Shown piece by piece: positions 34,645 to 44,106 of a DNA stretch of 64,000 bases. The DNA is from Ohtaekwangia sp035628875 (GTDB lineage: Bacteria; Bacteroidota; Bacteroidia; Cytophagales; Cyclobacteriaceae). Where the stretch lies: assembly GCA_035628875.1 (NCBI GenBank), contig DASPIZ010000044.1, positions 65,484-129,483 on the forward strand, in the 5' to 3' direction. A program made the position numbers and the translations under genes. Under the pieces are notes generated by a model. The model saw nothing but the letters and a program-made list of their open reading frames with translations. It had not been told where the DNA came from and ran no database searches. The stretch's first letter is position 1; each line of letters begins with the position of its first letter.

Positions 34645-36216
34645 ATGAAAGTGGTAGAGTTGACGATGTTGCCGGAAGAGGCGTTTAATGAGGCGTTGTT
34701 TCCAGAGATATTATATCGTAAGTTGGATTTACCCAACGATGGGAGTGTGTTTGTTACTCCGTTGAAACGATCTATTGATGCACGGGGTAAAAAAGTCATT
34801 GTGCGATTTCAATGTGCTATTGTATCCGCAGCAGAACATCAATCTTCAATGTTGTTTTCGAAAGCGTACAATGATGTGCGAAATGCAAAACAGGTTGTTA
34901 TTGTAGGGAGTGGTCCGGCGGGATTGTTTGCCGGCTTGCGATTGATTGAACTTGGGATCAAACCGATTATTCTTGAACGCGGAAAAGATGTTCAGGAGCG
35001 GCGGCGGGACCTGGCTGCGATAAACAAAGAACACAGGGTTCATCCGGATTCGAATTATTGCTTTGGTGAGGGTGGGGCAGGAACCTATTCAGATGGAAAA
35101 TTATACACACGTTCCAAAAAGCGTGGAGACATACGCAGGGTACTGGAAATTTTTGTAGCCCACGGTGCAAAAGACGAAATCCTGTACGACGCACATCCAC
35201 ATATCGGAACAAACAAGCTTCCAAAAATTGTCACGGAGCTGCGACAAAGTATCCGTGATGCAGGAGGTGAAGTTCACTTTAATACAAAAGTTACCGACCT
35301 GATCTTGAAGGATGGAACCATTCAGGGTGTCATCACACAGCGTGGAAACAGGATCGAAGGAGAAGCTGTGATCCTGGCTACCGGACATTCGGCACGCGAC
35401 ATTTTTTATCTTCTTCACGACAAGAAAATACAAATCGAAGCAAAACCATTTGCATTAGGCGTTCGGGTTGAGCACCAGCAAAATCTTATCGATCAGGTGC
35501 AATACCATTGTGCAGTAGACCGCGGACCGTTTCTACCAGCATCTTCTTATTCACTGGTTCATCAGGCCAACGTGGGGGGTAGGGAACGGGGTGTGTTTTC
35601 TTTTTGTATGTGTCCCGGTGGCTTTATTGTTCCAGCAGCAACGGCTCCGGGCGAAGTAGTTGTTAACGGCATGAGTCCGTCGAGGCGAGATTCATTGTAT
35701 GCGAACTCAGGTATTGTCGTGGCGGTAGAAGCAAGTGATTTTTCCTTGTATAAGCAACATGGCGAACTTGCAGGACTACATTTCCAATCATCGATTGAAC
35801 AGTTAGCTTGCCAGATAGCGGGTGACACACAACAGGCTCCTGCACAACGGTTAGTTGATTTTGTTGAGGGTAGGCTTTCTGCTTCTTTACTGGATACTTC
35901 GTACCAGCCCGGATTAACTTCCGTTTCAATGAAAGAAGTTCTTCCGACTTTTATCACACAAGCTTTGCAACAAGGCTTCAAAGATTTCGGAAAAAAGATG
36001 AAAGGATATTTAACCAACGATGCCCAGATCATTGGTGTGGAGAGCAGAACATCATCGCCTGTAAAAATTCCCCGCGATAAGGAGACACTTGAGCATGTTC
36101 AGATCAAGCGATTATTTCCCTGTGGGGAAGGGGCTGGTTATGCAGGCGGAATTGTATCAGCGGCCATGGATGGAGAGCGCTGCGCTGAAGCAGCGGCTTT
36201 TATGATTGCGAAATGA
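34645..36216 (+). CDS. FAD-dependent dehydrogenase (COG2509-like)
   Basis: 523 residues. Residues 1-80 form a small N-terminal domain; the dinucleotide-binding motif VVIVGSGPAGLFAGLRL is at 84-100, followed by ILERGKDVQERRRD. FGEGGAGTYSDGKLYTRSK and FCMCPGGFIVPAA match the uncharacterised FAD-dependent dehydrogenase group, and PCGEGAGYAGGIVSAAMDG near the C-terminus closes the FAD site. Cytosolic; substrate unknown. Distinct from succinate dehydrogenase. The start sits directly after a repeat, and no better ATG is available. Confidence 0.85.
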   Translation: MKVVELTMLPEEAFNEALFPEILYRKLDLPNDGSVFVTPLKRSIDARGKKVIVRFQCAIVSAAEHQSSMLFSKAYNDVRNAKQVVIVGSGPAGLFAGLRLIELGIKPIILERGKDVQERRRDLAAINKEHRVHPDSNYCFGEGGAGTYSDGKLYTRSKKRGDIRRVLEIFVAHGAKDEILYDAHPHIGTNKLPKIVTELRQSIRDAGGEVHFNTKVTDLILKDGTIQGVITQRGNRIEGEAVILATGHSARDIFYLLHDKKIQIEAKPFALGVRVEHQQNLIDQVQYHCAVDRGPFLPASSYSLVHQANVGGRERGVFSFCMCPGGFIVPAATAPGEVVVNGMSPSRRDSLYANSGIVVAVEASDFSLYKQHGELAGLHFQSSIEQLACQIAGDTQQAPAQRLVDFVEGRLSASLLDTSYQPGLTSVSMKEVLPTFITQALQQGFKDFGKKMKGYLTNDAQIIGVESRTSSPVKIPRDKETLEHVQIKRLFPCGEGAGYAGGIVSAAMDGERCAEAAAFMIAK

Positions 36217-36487
36217 ATCAGCGTTTTGAATAGCTTCAAGCTTCAGGCGGCAAGCTGCAAGTTGTGGGTTTCGATAAGGTAGAAGATTTGCGGTAAATAG
36301 TTGCGAGCTGTGAGCTACGAGCCTCGAGTTTGTTGATTAGTAACTGAGGTGCTTGGAGATACTAATAAGGCTAAGGTTATTCGTTTTTCGATAACCAACC
36401 TCAAACATCAGACATCAAACTTCTAATAATTTCGAAAGCGCTTCGTTATCGAACTCCAACCCTGAATCTTGAACTTTGGACCAAGCA
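36217..36487. repeat. Intergenic repeat block, AGCTGCAAG and CGAGCTGTGAGC words and inverted CAAACTTC words
   Basis: 36236-36330 has CTTCAAGCTTCAGGCGGCAAG and GCGAGCTGTGAGCTACGAGCC words; 36394-36483 has TTTTTCGATAACCAACCTC, AAACATCAGACATCAAAC and TTATCGAACTCC...TTGAACTTTGG. Both families recur at 12831, 26253 and 57175. No gene. Confidence 0.65.
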
Positions 36488-38404
36488 TTATTCCGCCTTC
36501 AGCCAGGCTTCCCGGAGTGCGAGTTGTTCCGGCGTAGCGGCTTCGTTGAATTGCATTTGATGTTTGCGGGTGATTTCGATCGTTGTTACCGGGGCAGATA
36601 AGACCACTTCTTTTTTTGCTTTGTTTTCGTCCTCGCGCAACACCGTATAGCTTAAGGTGTCTGTTTCGGGTAATGCCCGAAAATGTTTTTGAACGAACAT
36701 ACCCAGATCAGGTCCCAGATCGGGGAGTGGTTCATGGTTGATTTTGAGGAGGACATCACCTTCTTTTAGTCCAATGGCTTTACCCATTGCGTTTTGTTGT
36801 GCGGTGGAAGCAATCTGAAGTTTAGGTTTGTTTTCAACCTGGGTGACGCCGATGTCGGCGTTGGTTATTCCAAGGCTATAGTCTTCAAATTTTTCAGCCT
36901 CGAGATAATCAATACCAACGTCAGTTAATACTTCCTCGTATGGTAAAGGTTCCGGACCTTTGACATAGCGATTGAAAAATTCACCGATCTCAGGGTAAGT
37001 CATTTCAGTGATCACCTTGAAAAGTTCATCATCTTTAAATGCTTTGTTCTTTCCGTATTTTTTAGAAAGGTCAAGCATAAGATCGCGAAGTCCCAATTTT
37101 CCTGAAGAGAGTTTTCGTAATCTAATATCGAGGCACATGCCAATAAGCGCTCCTTTCTGATACACATTAAGGTACTGATCATGATATTTTTCGATGGTAT
37201 ATCGGCTAATGTCAGTGAACGGAATAGTGTCCATAAACCGATCTGCGTTTACCATTTTATCCTGCATCACCAGCAGGAACTCTTCAGGTGATATCAGGCC
37301 ATATCTTACCTGTACACTGCTTGCAAAGTATTCGGTTACGCCTTCATACATCCATAAATGCTTCGACATTTTAGGATCGTTAAAATCGAAATTTTCAATG
37401 TGTTCCGAATGTACGGTAAGGGGTGTAACGATGTGGAAGAATTCATGCGCAGCAATGTCTCGTAATTGTTGATCCAACTGTTGAATTGGCATTTCTGGCA
37501 GGTAATACATGGACGAGTATGAATGTTCGAGGGCACCTGCTTCTTCGGTGATCTGGTCTGTGAAATAAAAAATGAATGCATATTTCTGAACCGGTAATTC
37601 CCCACCGAGAAACTTGCTTTGCGCTTCCAGGATTTCGCGAATGCTTGCAGCGATTTCCTTTGCTGAAATTTTCTTATTCGGTGAATAGGACCCTATCAAT
37701 ACTTCAGCGTTTGCTACGCGCACAACAGCTGTATCAGGCTTGCTGTACATCAGTGGTGAATCAATAAGTTCATCGTAGTCTGAAGTCTGATATACATCGA
37801 CTACAGTTTTTGCGTCACTGTTGGATTTTTTCTCACGCTTCAACGACTTGGCAGCAACGCCGCTCTCCACAGGGATGAGCCCAGTCGTTCCATAAAAATC
37901 TGTCGTCCTTACAACGTTAAACTGAAATGGTACCTCTTTCAGGCCTTCAAAATATCCGAAGAGCCCGCTGGTATTCATGAAAAAATTTGTTCCGGATTCA
38001 AAGCTTGTTCCTGCAGGTGCAAAGATATTAGCACCAGTCATGGTCGTGTCAATGGTATCGTCAACCCAATATGAAATTTGGGTCGCCTTGTCGGCCCGGG
38101 TGATCTTCCAGGTATTTTCATCGATTTTTTCAACGGGTAGCTTGTTGCCTTTTTTATCCACGACAGTGAAGTCATGAACATAACGCCCATAATCAGCGAT
38201 GGCATAGGTGCCGGGTACTATCTTCGGCATATAAAAGAGAATCTCTGACTCGGAAATAGTGGGCGGTGTTAAAGTTACAAGCACACGGTCTTCCGCTACG
38301 CGTGTGAGATCTATTGAATATCTGTATTTATTGTTTTTTGAATTTTGGGCTGGCAAAGTAGAGTACATTGCAAAAAAAACGATGAACATGAAGTAAAGAC
38401 GCAT
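36488..38404 (-). CDS. M61-family metallopeptidase with PDZ domain
   Basis: 638 residues with a signal peptide (ending TLPAQ). An N-terminal beta domain (about 30-190) is followed by the thermolysin-like catalytic domain with HEFFH (HExxH zinc site, about residue 315) and the third-ligand helix MYEGVTEYFAS, then a C-terminal PDZ domain (about 545-625, GLKEGDVLLKINHEPLPDLG). M61 enzymes are glycyl aminopeptidase-like; predicted periplasmic. Single gene, divergent from the CoA-binding protein. Confidence 0.93.
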   Translation of the reverse strand: MRLYFMFIVFFAMYSTLPAQNSKNNKYRYSIDLTRVAEDRVLVTLTPPTISESEILFYMPKIVPGTYAIADYGRYVHDFTVVDKKGNKLPVEKIDENTWKITRADKATQISYWVDDTIDTTMTGANIFAPAGTSFESGTNFFMNTSGLFGYFEGLKEVPFQFNVVRTTDFYGTTGLIPVESGVAAKSLKREKKSNSDAKTVVDVYQTSDYDELIDSPLMYSKPDTAVVRVANAEVLIGSYSPNKKISAKEIAASIREILEAQSKFLGGELPVQKYAFIFYFTDQITEEAGALEHSYSSMYYLPEMPIQQLDQQLRDIAAHEFFHIVTPLTVHSEHIENFDFNDPKMSKHLWMYEGVTEYFASSVQVRYGLISPEEFLLVMQDKMVNADRFMDTIPFTDISRYTIEKYHDQYLNVYQKGALIGMCLDIRLRKLSSGKLGLRDLMLDLSKKYGKNKAFKDDELFKVITEMTYPEIGEFFNRYVKGPEPLPYEEVLTDVGIDYLEAEKFEDYSLGITNADIGVTQVENKPKLQIASTAQQNAMGKAIGLKEGDVLLKINHEPLPDLGPDLGMFVQKHFRALPETDTLSYTVLREDENKAKKEVVLSAPVTTIEITRKHQMQFNEAATPEQLALREAWLKAE

Positions 38405-38492
38405 AGGTTGTTTGCTTTATGGAACCAAGTTAAATTTATTTTGTTGGGTTATAATAATAAAGTTATAATTAACGATATAAAACAAACTTTGG

Positions 38493-38858
38493 ATGAAGAA
38501 GACAGTAATAATCGGAGCCACTCCAAATCCGGGGCGCTATGCTTTTCTGGCTGCACGTATGCTATCGGAATACCGCCACGAAATTGTGCCGGTAAGTATT
38601 AAGACAGGGGAGGTGTTGGGGCATCGTATACTTGATCTAAGAAAAAAGCCACATATAAAGGATGTTGATACTGTTACGATGTACATCGGTCCTCAGAATC
38701 AACCGGAGTGGTATGATTATATTCTTGGACTAAACCCGAAGCGTATCATCTTCAATCCCGGGACGGAAAATGAGGCGTTGGAAAAGATGGCCGAAGAGAA
38801 AGGCATTGAGGCACTGCATGCGTGTACACTGGTGATGTTGCGTTCGAATCAATATTAG
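38493..38858 (+). CDS. CoA-binding protein (YccU-like)
   Basis: 121 residues, one Rossmann-type CoA-binding domain. It starts KKTVIIGATPNPGRYAFLAARML and has VPVSIKTGEVLGHRI and IIFNPGTENEALEKMAEEKG. Members bind CoA but have no assigned reaction. Convergent with the next gene, only 8 bases apart. Confidence 0.88.
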   Translation: MKKTVIIGATPNPGRYAFLAARMLSEYRHEIVPVSIKTGEVLGHRILDLRKKPHIKDVDTVTMYIGPQNQPEWYDYILGLNPKRIIFNPGTENEALEKMAEEKGIEALHACTLVMLRSNQY

Positions 38859-38866
38859 CGTTTCGG

Positions 38867-39340
38867 TTAGCGCTTAGGCTGATTTTCTTTTTCAATGGCA
38901 ATTACACTAACGCAAACTATTTTCCATTGCCCTTTTATTTTTTCTAAAACACGAACCTCTGCTTGTGGTGCACGCGAGGTGTTGTCTTTTACATGTTGTG
39001 TAAACCGTGCATATGCTCCGTTTCCATAAACTTTAATATCCAGCCAATTTCTGTCAATCTCTGCCTTTGAAGGTTTTGAATTTCGGAAGTAATCTCGAAA
39101 TCCTTTTTCTATGTTTTCCCACCCTGAAAAAGAGTTTACATCGGTAGTGTCGGCAAATGACCAGAAGGCATAAGGCTCGTGAGACCAGCTTTCCTTCCAG
39201 GTGTTATGATCGATTTCAAAAAACGCTTTTGTCTCACGTTCGATCAATGCTTTGATCGCTGCTACATCATTCTTTTGTGCTTGTACGAAAAGGGGAGTAC
39301 AAACGAGCACACATAGTACTGCTGCTTTAAATGTTTTCAT
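38867..39340 (-). CDS. Secreted NTF2/SnoaL-like fold protein
   Basis: 157 residues with a signal peptide (ending FVQAQ). The remainder has the cone-shaped NTF2-like pattern: DVAAIKALIERETKAFFEID, SWSHEPYAFWSF, a middle GWENIEKGFRDYF helix and final strands KIKGQWKIVCVSVIAIE. No catalytic assignment can be made. Upstream, 39341-39461 shows no other feature. Confidence 0.78.
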   Translation of the reverse strand: MKTFKAAVLCVLVCTPLFVQAQKNDVAAIKALIERETKAFFEIDHNTWKESWSHEPYAFWSFADTTDVNSFSGWENIEKGFRDYFRNSKPSKAEIDRNWLDIKVYGNGAYARFTQHVKDNTSRAPQAEVRVLEKIKGQWKIVCVSVIAIEKENQPKR

Positions 39341-39461
39341 GGTGCCGGGCGTTTAGGTGAGTAATTAAATTTACCTAAAAACCAGGACCATCACAATCGT
39401 TGTGGGGTAAACGATTTATAGGAAAATGTATTTCACTGAATATGATTACAATACTTTACAG

Positions 39462-39654
39462 TTACTTTGATGTATAAGCCTCCAGCTTTCCGATTTCCTG
39501 GTCAATAGTCCAAAGGCCGACGCCTTCTTTTCCAATGCGTGTAAATAACTCAACTACGGGCAAGCGTTCTTTTTCAGGTATCCATTACATTGAACGTAGC
39601 AGCATCTTTAATCTGAAAACAATGATCAACAATGGTGTTGATTGATTTTGTCAC
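39462..39654 (-). pseudogene. Remnant of a protein-coding gene with a frameshift
   Basis: Read on the minus strand, a GTG at 39654 opens VTKSINTIVDHCFQIKDAAT, continuing FNVMDT then stop. In the neighbouring frame the coding-like text continues WIPEKERLPVVELFTRIGKE, then GVGLWTIDQEIGKLEAYTSK and a stop at 39462-39464. One single-base change near 39585-39590 would join the two. I do not recognise the family. It could be two short spurious frames, but the second has strong amino-acid-like composition and a clean end. Confidence 0.45.
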
Positions 39655-39674
39655 TTCTCATTTAATAACCACAA

Positions 39675-39710
39675 TAAAAAAGGCTGCCTCGGTAAGACAG
39701 CCTTTTTAAA
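39675..39710 (-). terminator. Rho-independent terminator of aconitase
   Basis: AAAAAGGCTG (39677-39686) pairs with CAGCCTTTTT (39698-39707) across an 11-base loop. On the minus strand the stem ends in a T run, 21-56 bases after the aconitase stop at 39731. It is nearly symmetric and could act on both strands. Confidence 0.85.
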
Positions 39711-39730
39711 ATGATTCATAAAAAGACAAA

Positions 39731-42391
39731 TTATCTTTTGCCCTTTTTTGACGCGGCCTTTTTTGATACGACTTTTTTCGCGGCAGGCTTTTTAGAAGTT
39801 ACTTTCTTAATAAGTCGTTTAACTGCTTTTCCGGCTGCCCTTGCGGCATCTTTGGCTAACACTTTAACAACTTTCTTAACGGAAACTTTGCCTGTTTTCT
39901 TTACAGAAACTTTGCCTGCTTTATTTGCTGCCGGCTTTGTTTTTCCAACGGCAACGGGTTTCTTGCCCGCTTTCTTGGCGACATATTTTTTCGCCAGCTT
40001 TTTAGCGCTTGGTTTTTCTTTCGTTTTTGCAACAGCCTTTTTTTCCACTGCTTTAAGGGCTTTTTTAGTAACAACTTTTTTCGCAGGTTTGGACTGTGCA
40101 GGTTTTGCCGGAGCAGGTTTCGTTTCTTCCATGAAATTCTTGCCCATAACATTCAATGCTGATCCTGCTTTAAACCATTCGATTTGATTCGCATTGTACG
40201 TATGATTTACCGGAAAGCTTTCAGTAGTACCATCGTTATGATGTAATACAATGGTAAGCTGGCGGTCAGGAGTAAAGGAAGTGAGCCCTACGATGTCGAT
40301 GATATCGTCTTCCTGAATCTTATTGTAGTCTTCTTTATTCGCAAAGGTGAGTCCAAGCATACCTTGTTTCTTCAGGTTGGTTTCGTGAATACGGGCAAAT
40401 GATTTTACCAGGATGGCACGTACACCCAAATGGCGGGGCTCCATGGCGGCATGTTCGCGCGAAGATCCTTCGCCATAGTTTTCATCACCGACCACGATGG
40501 TTCCGATTCCCTGGGCTTTGTATGCACGTTGTACGTTGGGTACTTCGTCGTATGTACCGCTGAGGGTATTTTTTACACTGTTTATTTTCTCGTTGTAGAA
40601 GTTGGTAGCGCCGATCAGTAAGTTGTTGGAAATGTTATCCAGGTGACCGCGGTACTTCAACCATTTACCAGCCATGGAAATGTGATCTGTAGTACATTTG
40701 CCTTTTGCTTTGATGAGTAAACGCAAGCCCTTAAGGTCTGTCCCTTCCCAGGCTTTAAAAGGTTCAAGCAATTGTAACCGATCTGACGTTGGACTAACCT
40801 TGACACTTACCGCGCTTCCGTCGGAAGCCGGAGCAACGTATCCGGGATCTTTAACATCAAAACCTTTTGTTGGCAGCTCGTCGCCCGAAGGAGGATCAAG
40901 CCTTACTTGTTCGCCCTGTTCATTGGTTAGATAATCGGTAAGCGGATTGAATCCGAGATCACCTGCTATGGCCAGTGCGGTTACCAGTTCAGGTGACCCT
41001 ACGAAGGCATAGGTGTTCGGATTGCCATCGTTGCGTGACTGGAAATTCCTGTTGAATGAATGGACGATTGTATTCTTTTCACGCTTGTCTGCACCCATAC
41101 GATTCCACATACCGATGCATGGCCCGCAGGCATTGGCGAATACTTTGGCGCCAATCTTATCAAACGTGTCGATGAACCCATCGCGTTCAATGGTATATCT
41201 TACAAGTTCGGAACCTGGTGTGATGGTAAACTCGGCTTTCGTTTTAAGTCCTTTGTCAGCCACCTGTTTTGCCAGGCTGGCTGCGCGTGAGATATCTTCA
41301 TACGAAGAGTTTGTACACGAGCCGATTAATCCGACTTCGACACGTAAAGGCCAGCCATTTTTCTCGGCTTCTTCTTTCAACTTCGAAATAGGCGTTGCCA
41401 GATCGGGGGTGAAAGGACCATTGAGGTGTGGTTCCAATTCCGACAAATTGATCTCTACAACCTGGTCAAAATATTTTTCAGGGTTAGCGTAAACTTCAGG
41501 GTCAGCGGTAAGGTGTTCGCGAATTTGATTGGCCATGGTAGCAACTTCGGCACGTCCGGTAGCAATCAGGTAACGCTCCATCGAATCGTCATAACCAAAA
41601 GTAGATGTGGTTGCACCTACTTCGGCACCCATGTTACAGATTGTTCCTTTGCCCGTACAACTCAGGGAAGCAGCGCCATCTCCGAAATATTCTACAATGG
41701 CGCCGGTGCCGCCTTTAACGGTAAGGATACCGGAAACTTTCAGGATTACATCTTTGGCGGAAGTCCAACCATTTAATTTGCCTGTTAATTTGACGCCGAT
41801 AAGTTTAGGGAATTTTAATTCCCACGCCATACCTGCCATTACATCAACGGCGTCTGCACCACCAACACCGATGGCCACCATGCCGAGTCCTCCTGCATTT
41901 ACTGTGTGGGAGTCAGTACCGATCATCATTCCGCCAGGGAAGGCGTAATTTTCGAGTACAACCTGGTGGATAATACCTGCGCCTGGTTTCCAGAAACCGA
42001 TGCCGTATTTGTTAGAAACAGATGAAAGAAAATCAAATACTTCTTTGCTTTCTGTTGTGGCTATTGTGAGGTCTTCAGAAGCACCTGTGCGTGCTGTAAT
42101 GAGGTGATCGCAATGCACAGTTGATGGTACGGCGACCTTTGGCCTTCCGGCAGACATGAATTGAAGCAGCGCCATTTGAGCCGTAGCGTCCTGCATCGCA
42201 ACGCGGTCGGGTGAGAAATCTACGTAAGATTTGCCGCGTTCGAAATTTGAAAGCTTCTGATCGGCGTGGAGGTGCGAATACAGAATCTTTTCGGATAAGG
42301 TTAGCGGACGATTTACTACTTTTCTGGCTTTGGCGATGCGCGAAGGCATCTGCTTATATAAAGCCCGGATCATGTCTAGGTCGAATACCAT
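39731..42391 (-). CDS. acnA: Aconitate hydratase with histone-H1-like lysine-rich C-terminal tail
   Basis: 886 residues. Residues 1-753 are a complete mitochondrial/AcnA-type aconitase: the three 4Fe-4S cysteines are in LIGSCTNSSYED (one) and FANACGPCIGMW (two); DHISMAGKW and GEGSSREHAAMEPR belong to the swivel domain and active site. Its natural end is near WFKAGSALNVMGKNF. From residue 754 (MEETKPAPAK, bases 39734-40132) a 133-residue tail follows, about one third lysine, rich in Ala, Pro and Val, with KKAVAK, PAKK and KKVVSKK words as in histone H1/HupA-like proteins. There is no stop between them. The core converts citrate to isocitrate; the tail suggests nucleic-acid binding. Confidence 0.95.
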   Translation of the reverse strand: MVFDLDMIRALYKQMPSRIAKARKVVNRPLTLSEKILYSHLHADQKLSNFERGKSYVDFSPDRVAMQDATAQMALLQFMSAGRPKVAVPSTVHCDHLITARTGASEDLTIATTESKEVFDFLSSVSNKYGIGFWKPGAGIIHQVVLENYAFPGGMMIGTDSHTVNAGGLGMVAIGVGGADAVDVMAGMAWELKFPKLIGVKLTGKLNGWTSAKDVILKVSGILTVKGGTGAIVEYFGDGAASLSCTGKGTICNMGAEVGATTSTFGYDDSMERYLIATGRAEVATMANQIREHLTADPEVYANPEKYFDQVVEINLSELEPHLNGPFTPDLATPISKLKEEAEKNGWPLRVEVGLIGSCTNSSYEDISRAASLAKQVADKGLKTKAEFTITPGSELVRYTIERDGFIDTFDKIGAKVFANACGPCIGMWNRMGADKREKNTIVHSFNRNFQSRNDGNPNTYAFVGSPELVTALAIAGDLGFNPLTDYLTNEQGEQVRLDPPSGDELPTKGFDVKDPGYVAPASDGSAVSVKVSPTSDRLQLLEPFKAWEGTDLKGLRLLIKAKGKCTTDHISMAGKWLKYRGHLDNISNNLLIGATNFYNEKINSVKNTLSGTYDEVPNVQRAYKAQGIGTIVVGDENYGEGSSREHAAMEPRHLGVRAILVKSFARIHETNLKKQGMLGLTFANKEDYNKIQEDDIIDIVGLTSFTPDRQLTIVLHHNDGTTESFPVNHTYNANQIEWFKAGSALNVMGKNFMEETKPAPAKPAQSKPAKKVVTKKALKAVEKKAVAKTKEKPSAKKLAKKYVAKKAGKKPVAVGKTKPAANKAGKVSVKKTGKVSVKKVVKVLAKDAARAAGKAVKRLIKKVTSKKPAAKKVVSKKAASKKGKR

Positions 42392-42436
42392 AATTGATAA
42401 ATTTAAAAACGGTGCTAAAGTACTAATTTTTTCGTC

Positions 42437-42934
42437 CTAATGAAGCGCAGCTTCATTGTTTACCGCATTATGCAGGGACGTTTTTCCGTCTCTTATTTTA
42501 TCCAACAAATAGTTTAACTGCCGGGTTTCTTCTTCAGATAGATTATTCAACAAAGCATCGAATTGATCCACAGCTTCCTGCATTTCACTGAGAATCTGGA
42601 GGCCGTTTTCGGTAATGGAAACCTCTACGGCACGTTTGTCTTTCTCCGCATTTTTTCGTGTAACAAGGTTTTTGATGCGCAGTCTTTCAACAATGCGTGA
42701 GGCATCAGACATTTTATCCAGCATACGTTCGCGGATAAGGTTTACAGATGCATGACCGGGGTGTTGGCCTCTTAAAATACGAAGCACATTATATTGCTGA
42801 CGTGTGATATCATACTGCTTGAACAGCATGTTCATCTGATCCTGAATATAATAACTGGTAAACAAAAGATTGAGAATCGCTTTCTGCGATTCATTGCGAA
42901 ACTCGCGTTGCTGGATATCATTCTCGAGGGACAT
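42437..42934 (-). CDS. MarR-family transcriptional regulator
   Basis: 165 residues. Winged-helix DNA-binding core: ITRQQYNVLRILRG, RERMLDKMSDASRIVERLRIKN as recognition helix region, and LVTRKNAEKDKRAVEVSITENG as wing. Likely homodimeric repressor or activator. It lies just upstream of acn on the same strand with a 45-base gap, so it might be co-transcribed with or regulate acn; the target is not known. Confidence 0.9.
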   Translation of the reverse strand: MSLENDIQQREFRNESQKAILNLLFTSYYIQDQMNMLFKQYDITRQQYNVLRILRGQHPGHASVNLIRERMLDKMSDASRIVERLRIKNLVTRKNAEKDKRAVEVSITENGLQILSEMQEAVDQFDALLNNLSEEETRQLNYLLDKIRDGKTSLHNAVNNEAALH

Positions 42935-43046
42935 AAGAATAATGGCTATTTGGTTTGAATTCGAAATTAGCCATTAATTCATTTACATCGCCTATGAAAA
43001 TTGAGTTTTATTGCTTGAATATAAATACAAGCGAATGGTCGTTATG

Positions 43047-43736
43047 TCATTTACTATTAATGTAGTTCAGAAATTCGCGTTTGATATTTTCATCCCTGAA
43101 TTTTCCGGTAAAGTATGCTGTACCTGTTTTACTGTTGGTGTCGCCCACGCCACGTGATGCTACACACATGTGATTGGCGTCAATCACTACGCCAACATGT
43201 TCTGTCTGTAACACGCGTTCTATCTCTTTACCAATTTGTACAGTAAGGCGTTCCTGTACCTGAGGACGTTTGGAAAAGTACTGCACAATGCGATTGATTT
43301 TTGAAAGCCCGATCACCTTTCCATTGGAGAAGTATGCAACGTGTGCCTTACCGTATATCGGCACAAAGTGGTGTTCACAATGGGAATAGAATGTGATGTC
43401 TTTTTCCACCAGCATCTGGTCGTAGTTATACTTGTTATCAAACAGACGGGCGTGCGGTCTGTTCTTTGGATTCAACCCACTGAAGACTTCCTTTACATAC
43501 ATTTTCGCCACGCGTCTTGGCGTACCGTTAAGACTGTCATCGGTTAGATCCAGACCCAGGATTTGCATGATGTCACGAAAATGCTTTTCTATCCGGTTGA
43601 TCTTTTCCTCATCGTCGAGATCAAAAGCATCAGCTCTTAATGGCGTTTCAAAAGACGAGAGGATATGATCATCTTCTGCTTCATCGTCGATTGAACTAAT
43701 CGGCCGGATATTCAACGAAATTTCTTTCTGTCTCAT
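43047..43736 (-). CDS. folE: GTP cyclohydrolase I
   Basis: 229 residues. Zinc ligands in SHCEHHFVP (Cys, His) and HMCVASRG (Cys), with GKAHVAYF, GLSKINRIV and RPQVQERLTVQIG all in place. Converts GTP to 7,8-dihydroneopterin triphosphate. The first 40 or so residues precede the family core and overlap the end of queD by 41 bases (43696-43736), so either a long overlap is real or folE starts later. Together with queD it feeds queuosine, folate or tetrahydropterin synthesis. Confidence 0.94.
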   Translation of the reverse strand: MRQKEISLNIRPISSIDDEAEDDHILSSFETPLRADAFDLDDEEKINRIEKHFRDIMQILGLDLTDDSLNGTPRRVAKMYVKEVFSGLNPKNRPHARLFDNKYNYDQMLVEKDITFYSHCEHHFVPIYGKAHVAYFSNGKVIGLSKINRIVQYFSKRPQVQERLTVQIGKEIERVLQTEHVGVVIDANHMCVASRGVGDTNSKTGTAYFTGKFRDENIKREFLNYINSK

Positions 43737-44106
43737 ACAATGTGATTTTCAGGTCTAAATTTGAATCTATCTTCTCGCGCAAAATTTTCCAGATAACAAC
43801 CGCGATGTTCTCTGCTGTGGGATTAACGGATTTAAAATATACAGTGTCAAGATTTAAATTCCGATGATCGAATTTTTGGATTACATGTTCACGGATCATA
43901 TCACTCAACACTTTGAGGTCATACACATACCCTGTTTCCGGGTCCGCTTCTCCTGTAATGCTTACATACAATTCATAATTGTGTCCATGGAAACTGGGGT
44001 TATTACATTTTCCAAAAACAGCGTTGTTTTTTTCGTCTGACCATGCGGGATTAAAGAGCCTGTGTGCTGCGTTAAAATGTTCCTTCCGGGTTACCTTTAC
44101 TTTCAT
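43696..44106 (-). CDS. queD: 6-carboxytetrahydropterin synthase / PTPS family (QueD)
   Basis: 136 residues. Zinc His residues are in FNAAHRLFN and FHGHNYEL; the catalytic Cys is in GKCNNPSFHG; DHRNLNLD and the late YETERNFVEY supply Asp-His and Glu of the active site. Uses dihydroneopterin triphosphate from FolE to make 6-carboxytetrahydropterin (queuosine route) or 6-pyruvoyl-tetrahydropterin. The adjacent, overlapping folE supports pathway coupling. Which branch is used cannot be decided from this window. Confidence 0.92.
   Translation of the reverse strand: MKVKVTRKEHFNAAHRLFNPAWSDEKNNAVFGKCNNPSFHGHNYELYVSITGEADPETGYVYDLKVLSDMIREHVIQKFDHRNLNLDTVYFKSVNPTAENIAVVIWKILREKIDSNLDLKITLYETERNFVEYPAD

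Noticed and set aside
39711..40187. 158-residue plus-strand hydrophobic ORF opposite the aconitase tail
   Set aside because: It is the antisense of the lysine-rich tail (Lys codons read as Phe/Leu). The aconitase frame is continuous and family-matched.
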